Below, piece by piece: positions 57,190-64,000 of a DNA stretch of 64,000 bases. A model generated the notes under the pieces. That model was not told the origin of the DNA. It ran no database searches and saw nothing but the letters and a program-made list of their open reading frames with translations. The translations under genes were made by a program, and so were the position numbers. Positions within the stretch are counted from its first letter, which is position 1; every line of letters begins with the position of its first letter. Origin of the DNA: Hymenopus coronatus (taxonomy: Eukaryota > Arthropoda > Insecta > Mantodea > Hymenopodidae); assembly GCA_030762935.1 (NCBI GenBank), contig CM060896.1, positions 14,012,001 to 14,076,000 of the forward strand. Direction: 5' to 3'.

Positions 57190-60100
57190 AACGATAAACA
57201 TCTGACCTTGTTATTATGTGGACATGTCATCTTCACTATATCACTTGTTAAAGTTACATTTTTTTCTCTTTATATGTTACATAATATAATATGAGATAAT
57301 ATACGTACATAAGGAAATAACTTTTAGGAATATATTGCACAACTTGATGATATGAACAATATTACAGTTTCAGAAGAATCCCAACATCAGGTACTTAATC
57401 AGAGTATTTCACATGTTTGATATTTGTGTAATATATGAAATAGCTATGTTTTATTATTTGCCCACAAAGAAATTTATAAAAATTTGCTTCTCCTACTTAC
57501 AAACAACAAATGCCGGAGTGGCATCACTACTATTTTTCAGTTGTTTCAAAATAATTAGCATCTTTTTTTGCAAAAGTGGATGATAACGTATTTTTTGCAA
57601 AAGTGGACACAATATATTACTTCAATCAAAATATCAATGGCATTTACTATCCCAGTAACCACACAAAGGTACACCATTTTTTTAATACTGCATCTGAACT
57701 CTAAAAAAAGGGTTAATTATCCTGTGCAGCTTCTCGTTGTATAATACGGAAGAGTTTTAATAAATCTAAAGTTATGCCACATATTTATTATTTATTCCTT
57801 AGTTCATATTAATTTAATAATTGTTATTAAAAGTTTAAGACAAAATGTTTGTGCAAGAACTTGTATAAAGTGAAGCATAGCGAGTAAGTTAATGCCTCAC
57901 TCTTTAATTCAAAATCAAGGATTTGAAGATATTAATCTTTATTGTCATTGATCAATTCCTTTCACCTTGTTTATCAAGTTTGTTTGTGATTTGCAGCGTT
58001 ACACCAGACATTCACTTCTCTTTTTTAATTTCTTCCTCTTTCTCATATTTCCCCTGCCATAACAATTTTTCTCTTAGGAGTTTAATCTAAAGTTTATTGA
58101 ATACTCTGGATATTCAAGAAATTTCAAGCTTGCAAAAATAATGGTGATATTCACCACATATTGATTATAATAGGAATTTACTATTTTTACTCTGCATTTA
58201 TCGTCTGATGCTATGCCAGTTTATTCTGTTTGCATCAAAGCTAAATTCTAACACCAAAGTATTCTAACAGACATTTTTTAGTTAGATGATCCTGATGTTA
58301 CAGATTTAATCTGAGGAAATGAACACCTGTACTTATCCAATTATCATGTCATGGAGTTGTACAATATGCACATTTTAACAAAGGATTATAATTTGCTATT
58401 GATGAAAGTATTATTATCTAAAAATAAAGAGAAATCAGTGCCAGAATGTTTGAGTAGTGGTATAGCTATCTAGTCAAATATATTATTATTACAATTATAA
58501 TTATCATTACTATTATGATTATCTTATGCTACAGATTGAATAGTTAGTATTGTTGAAAATGAGGAGAAAGGAAGTTCTTGTTATTTATATACATGTTGGG
58601 CAATAAAACTATAAACGCACAGGGTGATTAGAAAATGTTATCATTTCTGAAACTAAAATGCTGCATTAATATTCATCAATTGTAACAATTTTATCTAAAA
58701 CCTCAGATAATAAATATATGCCTGCAAAAATTTGTTCCAAATTCAGAGTAATGGCAATGTTGTGAGAATACGTCTAAATAACCGTCCAAATGTGGTTGCC
58801 ACTGTTGAGCTACTTTGTCAAAGAGCCCTTTTTCTGTTTTTCCTTAAGCTTATTCTGAGTCTTGACCTGAAAGTTTTTTATTTCTTACATTTTTACTTTT
58901 GACAGCCCTTTCTGTAAGTCTATAAGTTGTAAGCATGATCAGTTATTTTATTTCCTTGATAAATTTATTGCAACACTCTGTGGATTTACTGATCTAGGAG
59001 TGATGTCTAGCAGCCAGTCGCATAAAATAATATCCAATAAATGTGCATTGTTGTTTTTTTAATAAACAATACTGATTCCTAAAAAAGCAAATAGATGTGG
59101 AATTTGTTTTATATAGTGTCAATGGATCAGTTAGAACAAATAGCAAATGCCAGTGACTAACTTATTTTGCAATTGTAATTCATATTTATTCATCAATGCC
59201 TTCTTTAAAATTAGATGAAGGTAGGTAATATGCAAATAGAAATGAGAATGTAAAGAACCTTAAGTATCTTACTATCCTCATTGTTTCTTGCTCTTTGTTT
59301 TTATTAAGAGTTACAGATGATTTCATTATTCCACTCCTTATAATTATTCTATTATAAATATAAATGTGTTGCTTTCACACAAAGTAAAATAAATTATATA
59401 TAATTTCTATCTATATATTTATGTATATGTATTAACTTCATTTTTAAAAATTACACATGCATGTAAAAAACACATTACAAAAGTAGCAATCTGTAACTAT
59501 GTTCCTTTGATGGTTTTAAAGACTATTCCCAAAGATTCATAGCCACAGTTCAGTATTATAAAATGAAAAAATAAGTGACAAAGCAAAATGAACACATTTT
59601 CGAAGCTGTGTGTTATATCACTGCCATCACCAGAAACCTTATACTGATGCAAATTTGAATTCTATTCTCATTAATTAGATCTAAGAGCAGCTATAAAACT
59701 TTGTTTAGTGAAATTTTTATTTCAACTATGCCTATTTTTGATGCATTTCAATGTGCTGCATAAGCATGCATTTAACAAAAATTCATTATTTTACTACAGA
59801 ATTGGGAACTTCTTCTAGCTCAAACCATTAGAATAAGAAAGTAAATTAAACTAATTTTAAATACTATCTATAATCTTGATTTTTGTTTTCCAACCAAACT
59901 ATACTTATTTAAGCTACTAACACAATTAAAATATAATGCTTATAAAATATTGAATTTTAAAAATAAAAGCCATAAAAACTCTAAATTTTAAGAAATAAAA
60001 CCTAAAAAAAGACTAAAATAGGTAATTAGAAGCTTGATAATATATAGAAGATATTGTAAGTACAAAGAGCCAAAATGGATTTAAGTAAGCCTTGTAACTT

Positions 60101-61632
60101 CTTTAGTGTAAGTAGAAAAAACATCAACAAGCATTGCCAACATCAGCAATAAAGATGATTAAAGATCCTAAGCACAGCAATGATTTAACTGTCAGCTCTT
60201 TGAAAAATGAAGCTCTTGGTTGGAAAAACAGTTGATAGCACTTGGGTAAGAATTCATAATGAAGAAAGTCATGTTCTATTTTACATTTCAAAAAATGTGC
60301 TGTTTTTTTTTTTTTTCTTTCCAGTCTTTTGCAGTCAATATGTTACAACTCATTGTAAAATGTTGTTTTTAATTGATTAATTGCTATATAAACATCCAGT
60401 TTTATGCCAACAATTTGCTACAGATCTAGCTGTATATAAATAATAATATTGTTTGCATTTGTCCTTCGAATGTTTAGGAGCAGAGGAAATATATTGGTAC
60501 TGTGAAGTAGAGTATTATAGGATATTCCTTTTTTTTCTTTTTTTTTTTTTTCTATTCCCAAGATTAAGTTATTACATATTTCCCAAACCCTGTTTGCATT
60601 GTTAGAGTCTGATGATTAAAAATGACATACACATACATAAAAAGGACACAAAAGCTCCTAAGTAATATTCTTATATTAATATGCATCATATCTTGGTAGA
60701 CTAGGTCACTATATAAATATTATACACATATTTCTTGGCTCCTTTCTATACACTGCAACAGGAAAAATTGATGTTGTTTGAAACAAAATACTAAATGGTT
60801 AAATTTATACCAGCTTGAATTTTAAGGCCCTGTTATCTAAATGCAGACAAACCTTTGTTGATACTGATAATAACATGTAGGAACTTGAATGAAAATGACT
60901 ATGCCAGAAACTGTGAACTTTAACTGTGAAATAATGCATTTATGATGGTGCTGTAATGCTGTCATGGAGAAGTAAGTCTTGTACAAAAAGTATGGTCTTG
61001 ACTAAATTAATACCTTATTTAACTTATGTATATGACAATGAACACCTATACCACCAATTCTTTTCCCCACAGAATCCCATTACCCAACATTTTCAGTTCC
61101 AAAAATTATTCTGAAACAAGTAGTCAATGTTGATATTTGGCAAAGTACATTTAAAATGTTTATTTTATAAATGTGTTAGTTACATAAAGATTCATAGTGT
61201 ATGTATCATGATGTAGCAAATACAACAAAATGTATTTTATGGTTCATCAGATGTTTAATTGGAGTGTGAAAGCTTTAAATAAGCAGTAGCTAGATATTAC
61301 AAATCACATGCATGACGATGTGAGCACATGTATTGTTTGTTAAGCTAAATAAAGCCGTGTCTATTGTATAAATTAATAATAATAACAATAAGATAAAAAC
61401 TGAATTCAATTTTTTCTAATTGAACATTAGTAAATTTTAAAAACATTAAAGGCTACAAGCATAATTCAATACCATTTCAAAGAATAACATTACATTTAAA
61501 ATATTTCTATTGGTCATCTTAATAAAACACCAATTCATCTCTGTTTCAATTTATCGTATTTTTAGAAATGCTCAAATTCACTTGTGCTTATTTTTTTGTT
61601 TTTTATTTCATCCATTTTAAATTAATATCAAC
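57190..61632. other. 3' UTR of exon D and AT-rich DNA
   Basis: About 4.4 kb of AT-rich sequence with T-rich runs near 60301 and 60531. I see no exon, SINE box or TIR. Confidence 0.45.
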
Positions 61633-61644
61633 ATTAATACATAT

Positions 61645-62058
61645 TGAAAATTAGTTGAGTTGATTTTGTAACACTACATCACTTACTTTTTATTTTGGAA
61701 AACATGTTTCAGAAGCCATGTGCTTCCATTGTCAATTCCGTTGGTGGACTGCCGGTATTGCTTGCTGTAGTGGTTGTCTCTGGCCCTGGTGGTACTTTGA
61801 TGAATCTTTGAATCAGCAGGTCGCCTGGCGGGATTGCTTGCTGTAGTGGTTGTCTCTGGCCCTGGTGGTAGTTTGATGAATCTCTGAATCAGTAGGTTGC
61901 TGGCAGTCGACCAAAGGAATTGACAATGAAAGCACATGGCTTCTGAAACATGTTTTCAGAAATAAAAAGTAAGTGATGTAGTGTTACAAAATCGACTCAA
62001 CTAATTTTCAATTGTTAAAACACATCATTGTCACAAAGTCCACCATATATCAGTAATA
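61645..62058. mobile_element. Penelope-like fold-back with 12-bp target duplication
   Basis: ATTAATACATAT flanks both sides perfectly (61633-61644 and 62059-62070). The arms match those at 32600-33126: AACATGTTTCAGAAGCCATG on the left, ATGGCTTCTGAAACATGTTT on the right. The centre has a partial direct duplication of the TTGCTTGCTGTAGTGGTTGT block (two copies about 85 bases apart). Minus-strand remnants read LLIQRFIKLPPGPETTTTAS. The right extension ends CCACCATATATCAGTAA. Confidence 0.9.
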
Positions 62059-62070
62059 ATTAATACATAT

Positions 62071-62819
62071 GTTTTAGTCTTTGTTTTAATTATAACTGAT
62101 ACACTTGCTACAATCTCATTTGCATTCTCTTTTTGTTTTTGCAAAATATGTTCTAGACTTTACTTAGAATGCTGCATTGTGCTGTGCCCAGGAGACTTGA
62201 AATCAAATTTCATTGCATGTGTTTTCCTTAACTTACATTCTGTTGATTGTGAGTTAAGTCACGTTTGAGAAGATTGTTCATTTTTAAATTGAGTAAATAT
62301 CTATCAAAACTAATAAATGCGCTGCATTTGGGCAGTCTCCTCTCCTCTAAAATGTGTCCAGTGAGCATGCTGTCATTTATATTGCAGAGATATGCACTAT
62401 TATTTTAATACTTAATGAAAGGTTGGTTCCCAAGACTAGAATAAAAGTTTTTGACAAATATTTTAACTACATATACACTGATGTAGAATTTTTAAATAAG
62501 AGAACTGGAAAATAAAGTGCCAAACTGTTGGTCATCAAGAAAAGCAAGCAAATGTGTGCTCATTTCTTCACTATAAGATAAATCTGCTTGCAATATGTTT
62601 TTAAAACACATGAGCTTCTCCGAGATAGCTACCTAACCCCCAAAGCTTAAATGATCTGTACAGAATTTCAGTAAGCAGCTCATACAGATAAATAAAAGCA
62701 TGCACATTACTTATAAAGCATTTTCAAAGACAAAAATGCAAAGCAACACATGAACTAATTACAAGATTATTGTTCTTTTACAGAGGCCATCTGTAGGACA
62801 ATGATTGGAAAAAAAAATT
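62071..62819. other. AT-rich DNA
   Basis: Nothing recognised. Confidence 0.4.
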
Positions 62820-63020
62820 GGATTTTAAAAATGTAGGTCTCTGCCAGAGTTTGAACCACAGGTCTTTCCTTTTCTTGACCAAGTTCTTGCCTGTGAGCTA
62901 AAGTGAGAAAGATTGTGGTTAAGTTAAAAAAAACTAGACTAGTTGGTAAGAGAGCTAAAGAGCTAAGTTTGAATTCTGGCTGTAATCCAACTTTTTTTTT
63001 ATTTTTTTTTTTTTCAAAAC
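62820..63020. repeat. Possible degenerate SINE heads
   Basis: Minus strand at 62820-62905 has GTGGTTCAAACTCTGGCAGA (B-box-like) and TTTAGCTCACAGGCAAGAAC (A-box-like). Plus strand at 62940-62985 has GTTGGTAAGAGAGC and AAGTTTGAATTCTGGC before a T-run. These are two tRNA-like scraps facing each other; both are degenerate. Confidence 0.35.
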
Positions 63021-63220
63021 TGATTCTTATTTCTTCCATACACTTGTTTATATGTACTATAATTCTCACTGCCTTTGGAAAATTTAAAATCCAAATGCGA
63101 AGGTAAGACTATGACTTTTGGAATATTATTTCTTCTGCTGCTACATTTATGCAAGAGCTGAATAAAAAATAATACCTTCATCTTCAGAATTCAGCAAAGA
63201 AGAACTGTTCACTGATGTAT

Positions 63221-63751
63221 AAGGGTAATCCTGGAAGTAATGACCTCTTGGCTTTAATATATTTAAATTATATGTGAATAAATAAAAGGCAAACCACTTA
63301 AAAATCTAAGCTTACTTTATTTCTTAACATAATCATGGTGTTTGCTGCTTTAAGTAGTTGACATGAGCTTTAGAATTATCATGTTGTATTTGGTTGTCCC
63401 AATCCATTAAGCCAAAAAGTCCTGACACAATTGTATCATGAAAAGAACAAGAACTTTTTGAGAAAGAAATCTACAACCCATCTAGGATTATGCACTTTTC
63501 TTGCATGATTTTGTTGTTAGTTTGATTCTTCAAATCATCTGAGATAAGTGATGGACTTCTGGGTTGATTTTTGTCATTTATCATCCATTGTTATTTCACA
63601 TCACTTTCTCAGATTTCCTTAGTATTTTCTATATCACAATGCACTTCCTTTAGTTGATTAAACTGCAGGTTTCAATTTCTATGCATCAATAAATTGAATA
63701 CCTCTCACCTCACAGATGACAGAACTTTCATTTTGAACAATCATAGAATGC

Positions 63752-63810
<59 letters not shown>

Positions 63811-63989
63811 CATAATCATAATAATAATAATAATCATAATCATAATAATAATAATAACAACAACAACTTGTTTTGTCTGGCATTCACATAACACTGAGAA
63901 AAGCTGTTGTGAAAACCATTTGATAGAAGCCTGATATTGATCTGCACAGCAGGAAAGTGGAAGCTGTCATTACTTCCTGAATTGTCCTA
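63221..63989 (-). mobile_element. mariner-like element, deleted, with (AAT)n
   Basis: Inverted ends share GGAAGTAATGAC and most of the 12 bases outside it (left 63221-63244, right 63966-63989). Minus-strand remnants read QPRSPSLISDDLKNQ (mariner second helix-turn-helix style) and HDNSKAHVNYLKQQ (like HDNARPHV with the catalytic Asp). An AAT microsatellite at 63752-63866 has grown inside. No intact frame. Confidence 0.65.
63752..63866 (+). repeat. (AAT)n microsatellite with CAT interruptions
   Basis: About 38 trinucleotide units, with CAT and AAC variants toward the right end. The poly-Asn and poly-Ile frames across it are artefacts. Confidence 0.95.
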
Positions 63990-64000
63990 TTATGGCACTC

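Noticed and set aside
63679..63894. Poly-Ile and poly-Asn frames
   Set aside because: Direct translation of the AAT microsatellite.

Overview
The window looks like AT-rich nuclear DNA from an insect. Supporting signs are spliced exons with large introns, many tRNA-headed SINEs, Tc1/mariner, pogo and hAT relics, Penelope-like (PLE) retroelement debris, and short runs of CCTAA, the insect telomere-type unit. A cockroach, termite or other large-genome hemimetabolous insect would fit, but the species is a guess. There are no bacterial operons and no intact rRNA or tRNA genes.

The only host gene content I can support is a set of short plus-strand exons coding for IQ (calmodulin-binding) modules of the igloo / GAP-43 / neurogranin type. 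They start at 16406 (divergent), 29454, 39764 and 57028. Each follows a CAG acceptor, each enters in phase 0, and each ends at its own stop codon. The simplest reading is an array of alternative last exons of one gene whose 5' exons lie left of the window, so that almost the whole window is intron or 3' UTR of that gene. Exon 57028 carries the full IQ consensus. The other three keep the first half (IQ-S/A-T-F-R) and replace the second half with different short tails.

Region by region: 0.3-0.9 kb is a TIR-bounded mariner-type MITE. 1.0-7.35 kb is a cluster of an unclassified, roughly 0.7-0.9 kb repeat with a palindrome at one end, interrupted by a pogo/Tigger fragment. 7.9-8.9 kb is a SINE abutting a rearranged fold-back mariner. 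9.5-16 kb holds minor repeats and a 5'-truncated LINE with a GAA tail. 16.4-17 kb is the first IQ-like exon followed by a pyrimidine-rich tract. 17.5-35 kb is intron with SINEs, PLE remnants, a hAT with 8-bp target duplications, another palindrome-repeat copy and the second IQ exon. 37-42.5 kb holds a MITE, the third IQ exon and more palindrome-repeat copies. 42.5-57 kb is intron with SINEs, PLE-derived fold-backs, a second pogo copy and a second mariner. 57.0 kb is the full IQ exon. 57.2-64 kb is AT-rich DNA with a PLE fold-back and a mariner-like element.

The two things most worth following up are the array of homologous alternative terminal IQ exons, and a set of short fold-back insertions derived from PLE ends. 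Four of these are flanked by 11-14 bp target-site duplications, and one has 73-bp arms that match perfectly.
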